This document shows positions 11,750 through 22,847 of a stretch of 64,000 bases of DNA, piece after piece (positions within the stretch are counted from its first letter, which is position 1; each line of letters begins with the position of its first letter). This stretch comes from Ornithodoros turicata. Its lineage: Eukaryota; Arthropoda; Arachnida; Ixodida; Argasidae. The stretch covers positions 64,254,879-64,318,878 of the forward strand of contig NC_088201.1 in NCBI RefSeq assembly GCF_037126465.1, read 5' to 3'. Below the pieces are notes generated by a model. That model searched no databases and was not told the origin of the DNA. It saw only the letters and a list, made by a program, of their open reading frames with translations. A program made the position numbers and the translations under genes.

Positions 11750-11860
11750 TATAATAATAATAATTTATTTCACCAATGACACTTGGTGAGGGGATACAGA
11801 CAAAAAGCTGCAAGAACTGCAGCCTGACGAGGTCTGAGCCCCCTTTAATATCAGGTGACA
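11750..11860 (-). mobile_element. LINE 3' end with ATT-repeat tail
   Basis: On the minus strand the sequence ends CACCAAGTGTCATTGGTGAAATAA and then (ATT)n (plus strand 11754-11769), a common non-LTR 3' terminus with a simple-repeat tail. No RT frame adjoins it, so the copy is 5'-truncated. Confidence 0.5.
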
Positions 11861-12371
11861 AAAGGCAAATAAGATGCCACATGTAATTTGGCTCTAAAGC
11901 AAGTCAAGGAAGAGAAAAGATTTGGAAAGGGGGACGGAACTGGTCTCAGAGACCAGTAGAAGGCTCGCCTTATCTTGACAGAGGAGTAAGTATTAGCACC
12001 ATTGGTGCCAAATTTGTGCTAAGCATATCAGGAGGCAAAGGGAAATCAGATGCCATAACTTATGTTGCTCAAAAAGGAGGTTATTGGGCAGAAAAGGTCT
12101 CAGAGAGGAATAAGGGCTTGCCTAATGTTGCGATTTCACCTGTGGATGATGAAGTTGAAATAACAAGACGGGATATTTTAGCAAATGTCAGTGTGGTGAC
12201 AACTATAAGGATACCTTGAAAGATGTATGGCGTGAAATGCACATAGAAAGAGGAAGCCAAATTACGCGGCCTTCGCTTTTAAGCTCTGCGATATCAACCA
12301 GAAGAAAACACAGGAGGTGTAGCTTAGTTTTTCCATGCTCACATTGAGTGAAGAAAGCATTTCGTCTGAAT

Positions 12372-13252
12372 GTAAGATGTGTCTTGAGTATGCTTGGAAC
12401 ACAGGCAGGGAGCCACTGCAAATAAATCGCTTGTAAAAGGAAGCATACTTGTTTTTAGTGTTGAAAAAGCCATTCTTACACAGAGTACATGTGCTCATGC
12501 ACATGCATTTATTCTGGGAAAATCTTAAGTAATGCCAAAGGATAGAAGATGCGCACCTGTTAAAAAGCTCAATGAGGGTTCCTGACTCCATCCAGATGAC
12601 AGTTGTGTTTACAATATGGGATGCCATGAAAGGTCTGTTGTAAGTCCCGCAAAAGAACATAAGATAAATACCTAACATAAATATATAGTGTGAGCCCCCG
12701 ACGAAGTAAGTAGTGCTCGGAATGGTTCGAGTTTCTCCCCAGATGTTCATCTGGGCCCGATGAACAGAATAAATGCAATTAATCAACCTTATTCGAGAAA
12801 TAAATATGCATTTAGTATAAATGTAAGGTGTGTCATGCATATGTTTAGAATACAAGCAATGAGCGATCCCAAATAAATCGCTTTTTAAATATAGCAGCTT
12901 TGTTTCGGGGTTGTTGTAAAAGAAGTACATGTTCTTATAATTGCTTTTATTCAGAGTAAAAGTTTAAGTCGGCCAAAGAATGGAACATGCGCACAGGCTA
13001 AAAAGCAGGGAGTGTTCCTGAAACTATGCAGATGATAGTTGTGTTTACGCTATGGGATGCCATGAAAGGACACCCACACGCATGACTTGTAGGTGCAAAG
13101 AACATAAGATAAATACCACACATAAATACGGTGAACCCCCCGACAAAATAACTATACTGCTCGGAATGGTACGAATCCCTCCCCAGAAGTTCATCTGGGC
13201 ACGATGAACAGAATAAATGCAATTGATCGACCTTATTCGAGAAATAAATATG
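12372..13252. repeat. Two diverged copies of a ~451-bp tandem repeat
   Basis: The sequence starting GTAAGATGTGTC at 12372 returns as GTAAGGTGTGTC at 12823, a period of about 451 bp. Shared landmarks in both copies are AAATAAATCGCTT, a GTTGTGTTTAC..TATGGGATGCCATGAAAGG block, AACATAAGATAAATACC and, at the end, CTGCTCGGAATGG-type sequence running to GAGAAATAAATATG. The copies are clearly diverged. The last ~106 bp of this unit is the seed of the 171-bp array that follows. Confidence 0.85.
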
Positions 13253-15060
13253 TGAAAGATTGGAGCACAGACGAGCAGACTGGTCGACAAGCCACGGCTA
13301 CTTCGATCGATCACTGTGAAATAACTACTGCTCGAAATGGTACCAATCCCTCCCCAGATGTTCATTTGGACCCGATGAACAGAATAAATGCAATTAATCG
13401 ACCTTATTCGAGAAATAAATATGTGAAAGATTGGAGCACAGACGAGCAGACTGGTCGACGAGCCACGGCTACTTCGATCGATCACTGTGAAATAACTACT
13501 GCTCGGAATGGTACCAATCCCTCCCCAGATGTTCATTTGGACCCGATGAACAGAAGAAATGCAATTAATCGACCTTATTCGAGAAATAAATATGTGAAAG
13601 ATTGGAGCACAGACGAGCAGACTGGTCGGCGAGCCACGGCTACTTCGATCGATCACTGTGAAATAACTACTGCTCGGAATGGTACCAATCCCTCCCCAGA
13701 TGTTCATTTGGACCCGATGAACAGAATAAATGCAATTGATCGACCTTATTCGAGAAATAAATATGTGAAAGATTGGAGCACAGACGAGCAGACTGGTCGA
13801 CGAGCCACGGCTACTTCGATCGATCACTGTGAAATAACTACTGCTCGGAATGGTACCAATCCCTCCCCAGATGTTCATTTGGACCCGATGAACAGAATAA
13901 ATGCAATTAATCGACCTTATTCGAGAAATAAATATGTGAAACATTGGAGCACAGACGAGCAGACTGGTCGACGAGCCACGGCTACTTCGATCGATCACTG
14001 TGAAATAACTACTGCTCGGAATGGTATCAATCCCTCCCCAGATCTTCATTTGGACCCGATGAACAGAAGAAATGCAATTAATCGACCTTATTCGAGAAAT
14101 AAATATGTGAAAGATTGGAGCACAGACGAGCAGACTGGTCGACGAGCCACGGCTACTTCGATCGATCACTGTGAAATAACTACTGCTCGGAATGGCACCA
14201 ATCCCTCCCCAGATGTTCATTTGGACCCGATGAACAGAAGAAATGCAATTAATCGACCTTATTCGAGAAATAAATATGTGAAAGATTGGAGCACAGACGA
14301 GCAGACTGGTCGGCGAGCCACGGCTACTTCGATCGATCACTGTGAAATAACTACTGCTCGGAATGGTACCAATCCCTCCCCAGATGTTCATTTGGACCCG
14401 ATGAACAGAAGAAATGCAATTAATCGACCTTATTCGAGAAATAAATATGTGAAAGATTGGAGCACAGACGAGCAGACTGGTCGACGAGCCACGGCTACTT
14501 CGATCGATCACTGTGAAATAACTACTGCTCGGAATGGTACCAATCCCTCCCCAGATGTTCATTTGGACCCGATGAACAGAAGAAATGCAATTAATCGACC
14601 TTATTCGAGAAATAAATATGTGAAAGATTGGAGCACAGACGAGCAGACTGGTCGACGAGCCACGGCTACTTCGATCGATCACTGTGAAATAACTACTGCT
14701 CGAAATGGTACCAATCCCTCCCCAGATCTTCATTTGGACCCGATGAACAGAAGAAATGCAATTAATCGACCTTATTCGAGAAATAAATATGTGAAAGATT
14801 GGAGCACAGACGAGCAGACTGGTCGACGAGCCACGGCTACTTCGATCGATCACTGTGAAATAACTACTGCTCGAAATGGTACCAATCCCTCCCCAGATCT
14901 TCATTTGGACCCGATGAACAGAAGAAATGCAATTAATCGACCTTATTCGAGAAATAAATATGTGAAAGATTGGAGCACAGACGAGCAGACTGGTCTACGA
15001 CCCACGGCTACTTCGATCGGTCACTGCGAAATAACTACTGCTCTGAATCGGCAGAAATCC
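13204..15060. repeat. 171-bp satellite array, 11 units, open on both strands
   Basis: Units begin ATGAACAGA at 13204, 13375, 13546, 13717, 13888, 14059, 14230, 14401, 14572, 14743 and 14914, exactly 171 bp apart; the last degenerates near 15060. Units are nearly identical. The main variants are AATAAATGC versus AGAAATGC (units 3 and 6-11) and GATGTTCAT versus GATCTTCAT. Because 171 is 57 codons, frames do not shift between units, and one frame on each strand stays open (plus 13204-15156, minus 13045-14904). Each unit contains TCGATCGATC. I treat it as satellite DNA, not a gene: there is no signal, no domain and the long frames follow from the period. A coding role cannot be excluded. Confidence 0.95.
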
Positions 15061-15288
15061 TGCCCCAGACGCCTAGGAAGCTTACTTGACGAGATGAACG
15101 AGGTAAGAACAAGTGACACACTTACCCTGTTTAATATTAAAACTGGGCTCACTTGACTAAACAACAAGCGAGGGTTCTCGAACGGCATGGGGACAAAATA
15201 GCCAGTGATCCACTATATGCCAACGCAGTCGGCACATAGCCTCGTTCCCAGGGTCGATCTAGAGCTTCTCCTATCTTGAATATGTGAC

Positions 15289-15558
15289 TCACTCCTCTAC
15301 AACCTGTCTGACGTGGCAGTCAACGGACCTGAAAACAATCTCAGCCGATTCAAACTCCGGCGAGCAACCGCATCGCCCAACGTGTACAGCCAGCTGAGAA
15401 TCCGTCTCGACCTTCGTCACCTTACTGCGGTGCTCACGGAGCCTCTTGTTTATACAACGGCCTGTCTCTCCTATGTAGCTGTTTCCACAGGAGAGAGGGA
15501 GTGAGTACACCACGCCGACGTGGCAGAGAGCCATGTTTTTGCCTATCCCTGACACCAC
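15289..15558 (-). pseudogene. Penelope-like element GIY-YIG endonuclease fragment
   Basis: The minus-strand frame reads GVVYSLPLSCGNSYIGETGR, with the two beta-strands of the GIY-YIG nuclease (GVVYS as GIY, SYIG as YIG). A conserved arginine helix, RLREHR, and then an H-x-x-x-CGC zinc-binding-like stretch follow. This is the C-terminal endonuclease of Penelope-like retroelements, which in intact elements follows a reverse transcriptase. No PLE reverse transcriptase is recognisable nearby, so this is a truncated copy. The frame ends at ...RQVVEE near the start of a hydrophilic tail. Confidence 0.8.
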
Positions 15559-17185
15559 AACCCTCTAGTGTTCCTGCTAAGTTCCTGCTAGTAACAGCAA
15601 GGATATATCACATGTAATGAGTCACACCGTACAATAGTGTGTAAACATTCATGCATCATATCTATGGTTTCCTTTTTAAAAAAATTAATGAAGATATTCA
15701 TAACATCATGATGCCAGCCATATTATTACAACCACCTTCTGCTTGGGAAATTTGTGGCTGTACATGGATTGCTGAGATTGAGGTTAGCTGTGTTTGCTGA
15801 GAAGCATGACTGCAAAGATGCTCACGCAGTAGCAGAAGGTTACTCCATCACCACTTCACACTCTAACACTCAAGCAAGCAGCTAAGCCTGGTAACACTTT
15901 TTTAACTCTACATATCCCTCCCCCAAAACAAAGCTGTACCCCCTTCAGGACTACTTTCATTCCGGTGTTCATGTGCAAAAAAGTGTATGAGGCACAGTCC
16001 CTCCAAGTTAAATGCGTCCACAATTTAAATAATTACAAGAAATGGTAAATGCATTGTCTGTGAGCAGAAAGTGCTCGTGAGGAGGGACATTCTTTCCTCC
16101 TGTAGTCGTCATTAAAGTAAAGCCTGCATATATTATGGCACACACAAGGATTTCAATGTTGGCAGTGAATGCCTGCTCCACTAGAAGGAACAACCAGGAA
16201 TTTTAGAAAAAGACTAAGTGATGAACAGGCTTTATGGAGGCAGAGATCCTTACTGTACGACGGCAATGTGGACGCTGCTTCTACTGAGGAACTGGAGGCA
16301 GCATGGGAGCAATTAAACGTTCTTGATAATGTGGGATTTGAGCTAGAATCTTTTGTAAACAAATACTTGTGCAATGCCTTGCTAAGAGGTGTTGGGACCA
16401 AGAGCTCATGAAGGAAGTGCATGTTTATGGACAACACTGTACCGATAGAGCGATGACGACCTTGCTATGAAGCAGCGCACAATGCCCACGTGCAGCAACC
16501 CCAAAACATTTCTAATATCACAGTTTCAGTGCACACTGGCCGTACCAGTATACTATTTCCGCTGATGTGATTTTACTGGCTATTTTGCAAAAGCTTGTAT
16601 ACATATAATAATATTCTGATAATAGAATTCCTCTTTCCCATCAATATTGTCAAAAATGGGCTTTACAGTAAAAAGATTGTCGATTTTTCAAGTCCATGAA
16701 GCTTTCTCAGAAACATTGCAATACAAAAGTCGCCCATTACACATCAAATCCAAAACACTGAACAGCTAAGCGCTTTCAAAAATAATGGATATTTGTGACT
16801 ATGTTGTGCTGTGTTGTGTGTGCTGTGAGAGCTACCAACCAAACTACAACCTGTGATGGCAAGGAAGGCAAGGAAAGGCATGGAATTAGATACTCTTGTC
16901 AAAACAGTATCATCAATGTCATACAGTTCATACATTCCTAATTTTTCCATGTTGGTGTCCCACGCTACTTATGAATACCAATGTACCTAATCAAGTGTCT
17001 AGTCCTGTAATGTTAAAACAGGTGCCAAGCATGAGCTAACTCTGTGCATTCTTAGTGTTCCATGGTCCAATCTACATTTTTGTTTGTACCATGCATGATG
17101 TGTGTAGGTTGCCACATGAAATGCAACTGGTTTATTCTGGTCGAAGTGTTATTCGTTCATTGCAACTAAATATTCAATCTGCAAG
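15559..17185. other. Mostly unassigned; one possible exon at 16169-16411
   Basis: Nothing repetitive with clear boundaries is visible. At 16169-16411 on plus an 80-codon frame reads FRKRLSDEQALWRQRSLLYD and later LEAAWEQLNVLDNVGFELES, a helical acidic composition more protein-like than its surroundings. A possible acceptor (GGAATTTTAG) lies at 16198-16207. I do not recognise the family and see no partner exon. Confidence 0.3.
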
Positions 17186-17189
17186 GAGC

Positions 17190-18080
17190 AAAGATCAGAG
17201 AATGAAGAGACGAGATTGATTACTTATGTTGACGATACCAGCATGTCTTTTACTGATACGTATACCCGTGGTATGAAAGTAATGCACAAAGCGAACATCA
17301 TCCTGAGTAGACTACTTAACTAGTCTGTCAACAAGCTAAAACTCAATGTACGTAAAATTAAAGCCACCTAATAAATTACAAAAAAAATTTTAATTGACAC
17401 TCAGCTGAATTGTTAGTTCACTTTTCTGCTTCCATGAGCCGGGGCAATTACGTTGGTTTCATACAGTCAGAAATATCAGCTATAATTGGTGTGACATACA
17501 GGAATGTGGACAACTTACCAGTTAAAGTTATGTTTATGCTTTATCATGCGTTAATATACTTTCTCACAAAATCAAGTGTTCTTGTGTGCGGTACAGCAGT
17601 AAGGAGTATTTTGTATAAAATTCTTGTAGTCCAAAAGGATTTCCCCCATCTCGTGGAAGGTTTGCCATATAGTCATACGACTGCAGGACTAATAAGTATA
17701 TAATATCATTTCCATCCACTACATGTACAAATATAGACTATCATTGACGTAGAGAAAACTCGGCTTTACTTTGAGGTAGCTAGCTTGCCAAAGGCGTCTA
17801 CACCTATCTTTAGCGTCACCAGCAAACATGGTCAATTTCGAAATATACGACGACGACATCTGTTGTTGCGGTATACACTCCCTATTTAGCAGAATACCGT
17901 CGATATTGACCTATTGAAATCCTCTCTGTTAAAAACACTTTGCTGGCCGAAAACTATTTTCTACTACCTTATTTTTTGCAATGCATGATTGTTGCTATTT
18001 TGATAATATCCTGATGTAACCCTGTTATATCTTGTGTAATGTAGTTTTGTCTCCCAATCACTCCTGTAATTAAATAAATA
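17190..18080 (+). pseudogene. LINE reverse transcriptase fragment with 3' tail (decayed)
   Basis: Plus-strand frames give YVDDTSMSFT (17225-17254), the Y-x-DDT catalytic box with DD preserved, then NKLKLNVRKIKAT as in LINE palm domains. After frameshifts, 17511-17690 reads LPVKVMFMLYHALIYFLTKS, ...LYKILVVQK and LPYSHTTA, the thumb region. The element finishes with a 3' untranslated part ending TCCTGTAATTAAATAAAT near 18075. It lacks its endonuclease and is interrupted by stops and frameshifts. Confidence 0.8.
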
Positions 18081-18795
18081 TTCTTTTTCTTGTTATTAAT
18101 GCCAGTGTACATGGTGAGTCACATAATGCAGCAGGCATAATCATTATATTAGACAAATTATTTTTGTCAATTTGTAATGTAATATATTACTTTCAACATG
18201 CAGTAATTTGTAATGTAATTTATTATATCTCTTATTTTGCTCAAATTACTTCATTACCATTCCTGCCACAGTCCATATAACAGTTGCTGAGCTTTGCATG
18301 TGCTATTTCAAACAGCTATTGAAGCAACAACAAAATTATATAACTTAACTCTGGTCCTAAGCACACAGACCCCACAACATATTTTCCCCACAAGCACTCG
18401 TAACACACATTTGCTCTATGTACCAGTGCGTAATGAAAGCATAAATAATTTTATTCCTTGAGAAGACCCTTGAAAGTATAGTAACTTCCAACCTAACTAC
18501 CACACATAACCGGTAAGTACAACCTACCACACCTCTCTAGTTACTAATCAAAGTGTAATAACACGGTCTATTGATACTCTCTCTGGTCACGAAACTCCGC
18601 CGGAGAACAATAGGTCAGGTTTGCTTAGGGCGAACCACTGCCGCACGGAGGCGCGCCTGTCGCTACTTGGGGAGAAAACGCCAGCTGATACGGGTAAATG
18701 CCTCTTCTTCTGCCTGCGTTTTGACCAGTGTAGACGCTTCTTCCTGAAATCCACGTGCATACTTAGACTGTGAATAGATTTCAGCTAATCTATGC

Positions 18796-18844
18796 ATGCC
18801 GCAGACGTGTTGTGTCCCAGCGTGTCGCTCGGGATATGACAATA
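18796..18844 (+). pseudogene. THAP domain, first exon
   Basis: The frame starts MPQTCCVPACRSGYD; M-P-x-x-C with the second cysteine five residues later (C5, C10) is the standard start of a THAP C2CH finger. The frame beyond N16 stops looking THAP-like, and the rest of the domain resumes at about 19100, so an intron is expected here. No GT occurs where phase 1 requires it; the sequence is ATAGGAG, which would be explained by loss of a GTAGGAG donor. That last point is inference. Confidence 0.7.
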
Positions 18845-19099
18845 GGAGATTTCAGATATTGCCCTTGTGCTCCGCACGGGGGCCCTCTGTCGCCCAAGTC
18901 ACGCGCATCGCGCAATGCGTTGTGGGAAATGGTTTGCATTCGTGTTGCTTGAAGGTGCGGGAGGTGAAGGAGAGAGAAAACCGAAACCGTTTGCGCTCTT
19001 CTTCTTCTCTCTGACTCATGAAAACTAAATCCCAAGATGCAGCGGGGCTTTTGCAACACGGCGCTCTCTGGTGGGCCATCCATGCAATTTCTGAAATAG

Positions 19100-19566
19100 T
19101 CTATTCTGGCGAAAAGGTATCGTTTTTCGCGTTGCCGACTGATGCCATCAAGCGAGAGAAGTGGAAGCGTTCGATACCTCGGAAAGAGGACTCGCGTTTC
19201 AGCTTTGAGTCAAAGTGGACACGTGTGTGCGAGAAGCATTTTGACGCATCCGACATAGTCAGAGCGGACGAATTCCTCGTGACACGGGAAGCTCTGAATG
19301 GCACTGAAAGCAAGGAGAAGGTCACCATGCCTCGCGACAGGTCAAAGCTGCGTCCTGAGGCCGTGCCACGAATTTTTGATGGGGGTCCGCAATACTTGAG
19401 CACCCCAAAGCCTAAAAGTCGTGCAACGAGGAGGCTGCCAGCAGCGAAACAGTCCTTGAAAAGAAAACGGACGAGTAGTAGTGGTACAAGCTCAGCGCCT
19501 CTCATTGACGTTGGAGCAGGAGAGCTCAGCGTTCAAGACAGACAGCTAGGCGCATCAGAACAGAAT
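19100..19566 (+). pseudogene. THAP domain, second exon plus basic tail
   Basis: After a possible acceptor (CTGAAATAG, ending 19099), the frame reads GEKVSFFALPTDAIKREKW, then W-T-R-V-C-E-K-H-F, giving the C-x2-H half of the THAP finger, and LRPEAVPRIF, the AVPxxF box that closes the domain. It continues into a basic, serine-rich stretch with nuclear-signal-like KRKR. A candidate donor (AAT|GTGCGT) follows at 19567. The frame is open for about 180 codons. THAP domains bind specific DNA; in P elements this one binds the element's own ends. Confidence 0.8.
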
Positions 19567-19682
19567 GTGCGTTGTTATTCATAGAAACCCGTTGAAACTT
19601 GTCTGTTGTAACACATGACTGCAATGCAGCCAACAAGAGGCCATAATAAGATGCATTCATTAATTTATCTTTTCTCTGCAGT

Positions 19683-19940
19683 GAAACCTGCAACAATTCC
19701 TGTCGGACTGATTCACATGTCTGCATAAAAGCAAAACTTGACCGAATAAAGTGGAAGCTCTGGGACACAGAAAAGAAGCAGTACACCCTGCAGAGAAAGT
19801 TGGCACAGGTCCGTGCAACCGGCAAGGTGTCACATGTACCTCACATGTATGTCACATGTATGTCACATGTTCGGGTGCTAGCATTGGGTGCAGTGCGCAC
19901 TACATCCAGAAAACAGCTGAAGTGCTTAATTTTTTTGTGA
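19683..19940 (+). pseudogene. Basic leucine-rich helix after the THAP domain
   Basis: Following a typical acceptor (TTTTCTCTGCAG ending 19681), the frame reads CIKAKLDRIKWKLWDTEKKQ and then TLQRKLAQV, with L/I spaced as in a coiled coil. P transposases carry a leucine-zipper-like dimerisation helix in this position. Joining this segment to the upstream exon at the obvious donor puts a TGA in frame, so either the splice sites differ or the copy is broken. The frame then runs into low-complexity sequence and stops. Confidence 0.5.
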
Positions 19941-20925
19941 GATGTCAGCTGCACTTCTTTTCCCACGAAAAGAACAAGAAGCTTAACCTGGCTACTCCCA
20001 GGTCACGCCCTGCTGCAGGTGGCAGGAAAGATTCACCACTGACGGTGAACAGTGCAAATAAATCTGGCCATCCAAGGCCGTAAGACATTTGGTCATTCCA
20101 TGAGTTGCCCTGGAACATTGTTTTTGCCGATTATCATAATTGATCATGTAAAGCCCAGTCACTCACGGCCATTGATGTTCTGTGATATAAAGTCCTCATT
20201 GCCAGTGCCACTGATTGTGATCACTGTTGTTTCGCGATTCATAAAATGTATGATACAATCATAAAATGTAGTTAATTAAAACCTCCATGGTGTGAGAACC
20301 ACGTTGCAATAGCAGTATTGTGGAGTTCTGCTATACCTAAAATAGTAAATCTGCAATAAATGATGGTTGGGTGCATTGCTGTAGCGCAGATGGAGTCATT
20401 TTTTCAGACATCAAACGTGTTCGAAACATGTACAGTAAAGCGTGTCGATGAGATCACTGCCTAAATGCAACGTTTTTAAGTGACAAAGCCACGTATAGAA
20501 TCGTTAACGCCTTAAGCGCCACTGCAAATTTGCGGTCAGTCCCATTTGGACGTCGGTATGTGAAAGCAATTGCTCGCTGAAAGTTCTCCTGCGTCCACAG
20601 CCAATTATACTGCTCAGAGAGCTATATATCGCTGCACACCCATGCACGATGCAAAATAAAACAAAATTCAAATACGCTGAACAATCTTATTTGGTTTGTT
20701 GTGCCCAAAACCTCCCAAAACGCCCAGCTCAGCCCACGTGTGAACATACGGCTCCGATGCGCCAGACGTGACAGTCACCCCCTGCTGCTTATGCGCGCGC
20801 CGCCGCGCGGCAGCTCCGGTACCTAGGCAAACTTTCCGGCGGAGTTTCGTGACCAGATAGAGTATCAAAAGACCGTGGTAATAGTATATCACTATGAACA
20901 GAAATGACCTTCCAAACTACAGTAC

Positions 20926-21098
20926 CAGGGCCCCATCTGCACGAACGTTGAGGAAATTCCCAAGTGCCGTCCTCAGTGTCCTTGCCAGTGCTTTATGCAC
21001 GAACACCAGTGAGGACAGTAGCACGTACCAGACACTCTATCAAAGCTACTGAGGGTACCATTGAGGAGTCTCCTCAACGTCCGTGCAAGCGGGCCCTG
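20926..21098. mobile_element. 173-bp MITE with CAGGGCCC termini
   Basis: The unit starts CAGGGCCCC (20926) and ends GGGCCCTG (21098). The inverted match extends inwards (GCACGAACGTTGAGGA against GCACGGACGTTGAGGA). It lies 48 bp outside the THAP element. I could not find a matching target duplication. There is no coding capacity. Confidence 0.7.
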
Positions 21099-22841
21099 GT
21101 CAGCAAAATTCACATTTTCTCCATTTGAATTTTCATTGCATTTATATTCCTTACCCACTTCATATTTCATAGTAGAAGTAAGGCTATTCTCAGAGATTCA
21201 TTAACAATGTTAGAGATTAATTTGTGTCACACTGAGTGACACGGATAGCCACGTTGTCATGTTGGCTGATATCAATAGTGATTTCTCACCTTTTGGAATC
21301 AGAACAGATCCCAAAAGCTAACTTTGGAGCATATCTCTGCATGTTAACATGCACAGCGTTTCACCAAACATATCAAAAAGTTCTGTCAAGAAATATAGGT
21401 GTCTAAAAACTGTGAGGTCAGCGGTATTCATCTTCAGTTAACTTTTGCCATGCACTTTGATCGATTTTCAGTCGCGAGAAATTGAATTTTCTGAATTGGG
21501 CTTCAAAATTTGCCAAGTCAACGCAACGTTTCTTTGCCACAAACAGAAAGCTCCCTGCTACAATGGCAATAGCTGAACAGAAAAAAAAAAAAGGAGCAAA
21601 AATTGTTGTTTAGAGACAAATTGTTGCAAATTGTTGGACACCTTCAGTTCTCCAGCAAGCAGTAAGGGACATGGACCTCCCCTCAGCTGCCTTTTCTATG
21701 CTTCTTTTGATAGCAGTTACAATGCCACAGTTACCTGAAACAACAGTGAGAAGAAAACAGGAAGAGTCGGGGCACCGTTTTCTCCAGACGCTTCTTGCAT
21801 TACCTGGAGGGAGAACTCAGGGTGGCTGACAATTTGTATCTCGAAACGACGTGTTTTGCAACTTTTTTTTCCCCCCAGCTATTGCCACTGTATTTTACAA
21901 TGAAATGTGGTAAATCCGACATACACTTTCTCTTCTCATAACAAAAATTTTGGAGGTCAATTCAGAAAATTCAATTTGTCATGATTGGAAACTGATAAGA
22001 CATGGTAAAAGCTTGCCAAAAATAAATACTTTTCACCCCACAATTTCCAGAGAAGTAGATTTCTTGATAGAATTCTGTGACACATTATGTGGTACACAAG
22101 CAATGTCAACAAAACTGATACAAGAGGCACAATTGCAAGGTACATAGGCTTCAGAAGGTTGACAATTTTCGTGTATTTTGACTGAATAGAAAAACTGCAA
22201 CATGGCAGGTATGCAGACAATGCAAACAGCCAATCAAGAATGCACCTTATGACATGCGTACCATCACATGGTCCCTCTCCAGGTAAAAAAATAGAGGCTA
22301 CAATGATGGTGGTGCTGTGTCAAAAGAAAAGGAAGAATTGTATTATTTTGGAACTATTAGTTTGGCTAGGTACAAAAATGTTCTGAAACATGACACAGAC
22401 CCCACCGACTGACTCTGTAGCAGCCGTAAACTTGGCATTGATTGATTGTGTGGTAAAATAGTAATAGCATGTGCTAATGTGTTTGGAAGGTGATGTTCGT
22501 AATATACGCTCTGATGAATGGATTAGTATCATCGTACATATGCCTAGAGCTTAACTTTACACATGTGCTTTATTATAACTATATGTGAACAGCATGCCGG
22601 TGATAAGTGACATATCAGTCATGTTGGAAGCAAACCACTGCATAAAACTTTTTTTCTTCAAGAATTGCAGGCTAAGGATGGTCGAAACTTCTGAATCAAA
22701 GACATTTTGCAACCACTACGTATTGCCATTGCGGTTGCTCTTAAGCCTTCACAATGCTAAGCACTGCGTTGCTTTTCACCAGTAACATGTCACATTCTGG
22801 ACCTCACACAGGGCATTCATCACAGACTGTCACTTCCCATT
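21099..22841. other. Unassigned AT-rich stretch downstream of gene 1
   Basis: No exon, transposase motif or bounded repeat could be supported here. It contains homopolymer runs such as A(12) near 21580 and T/C runs near 21865 and is otherwise unremarkable. Confidence 0.35.
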
Positions 22842-22847
22842 TTTATT
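22842..22847 (-). promoter_or_regulatory. Candidate polyadenylation signal for gene 1
   Basis: AATAAA on the minus strand about 600 bp beyond the gene 1 stop codon. It is the first such hexamer I noticed downstream of the stop. Use is unproven. Confidence 0.3.

Larger units (their letters stand above)
18562..20877. mobile_element. THAP-containing DNA transposon, P-type, internally deleted
   Basis: A 43-bp terminal inverted repeat (18562-18604 and 20835-20877) begins CACGGTCTWTTGATACTC and contains CTGGTCACGAAACTCCGCCGG, with two mismatches. GTAATA directly abuts or nearly abuts both ends (18555-18560 and 20878-20883), consistent with an eroded target duplication. Inside are a THAP zinc finger and a basic/coiled-coil segment, the N-terminal parts of a P-element transposase. 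At 2316 bp it is shorter than a full P element and I find no GTP-binding or RNase-H-like catalytic region. I infer an internally deleted, non-autonomous copy. P elements normally make an 8-bp duplication, which is not clean here. Confidence 0.75.

Noticed and set aside
13204..15060. CRISPR-like array
   Set aside because: Units are contiguous 171-bp repeats with no unique spacers, in an evident eukaryotic context.
13045..15156. Two opposite 600-plus-codon open frames as protein genes
   Set aside because: They lie over the 171-bp satellite; the period is a multiple of three, so one stop-free unit keeps the frame open. There is no domain, start context or splice evidence.
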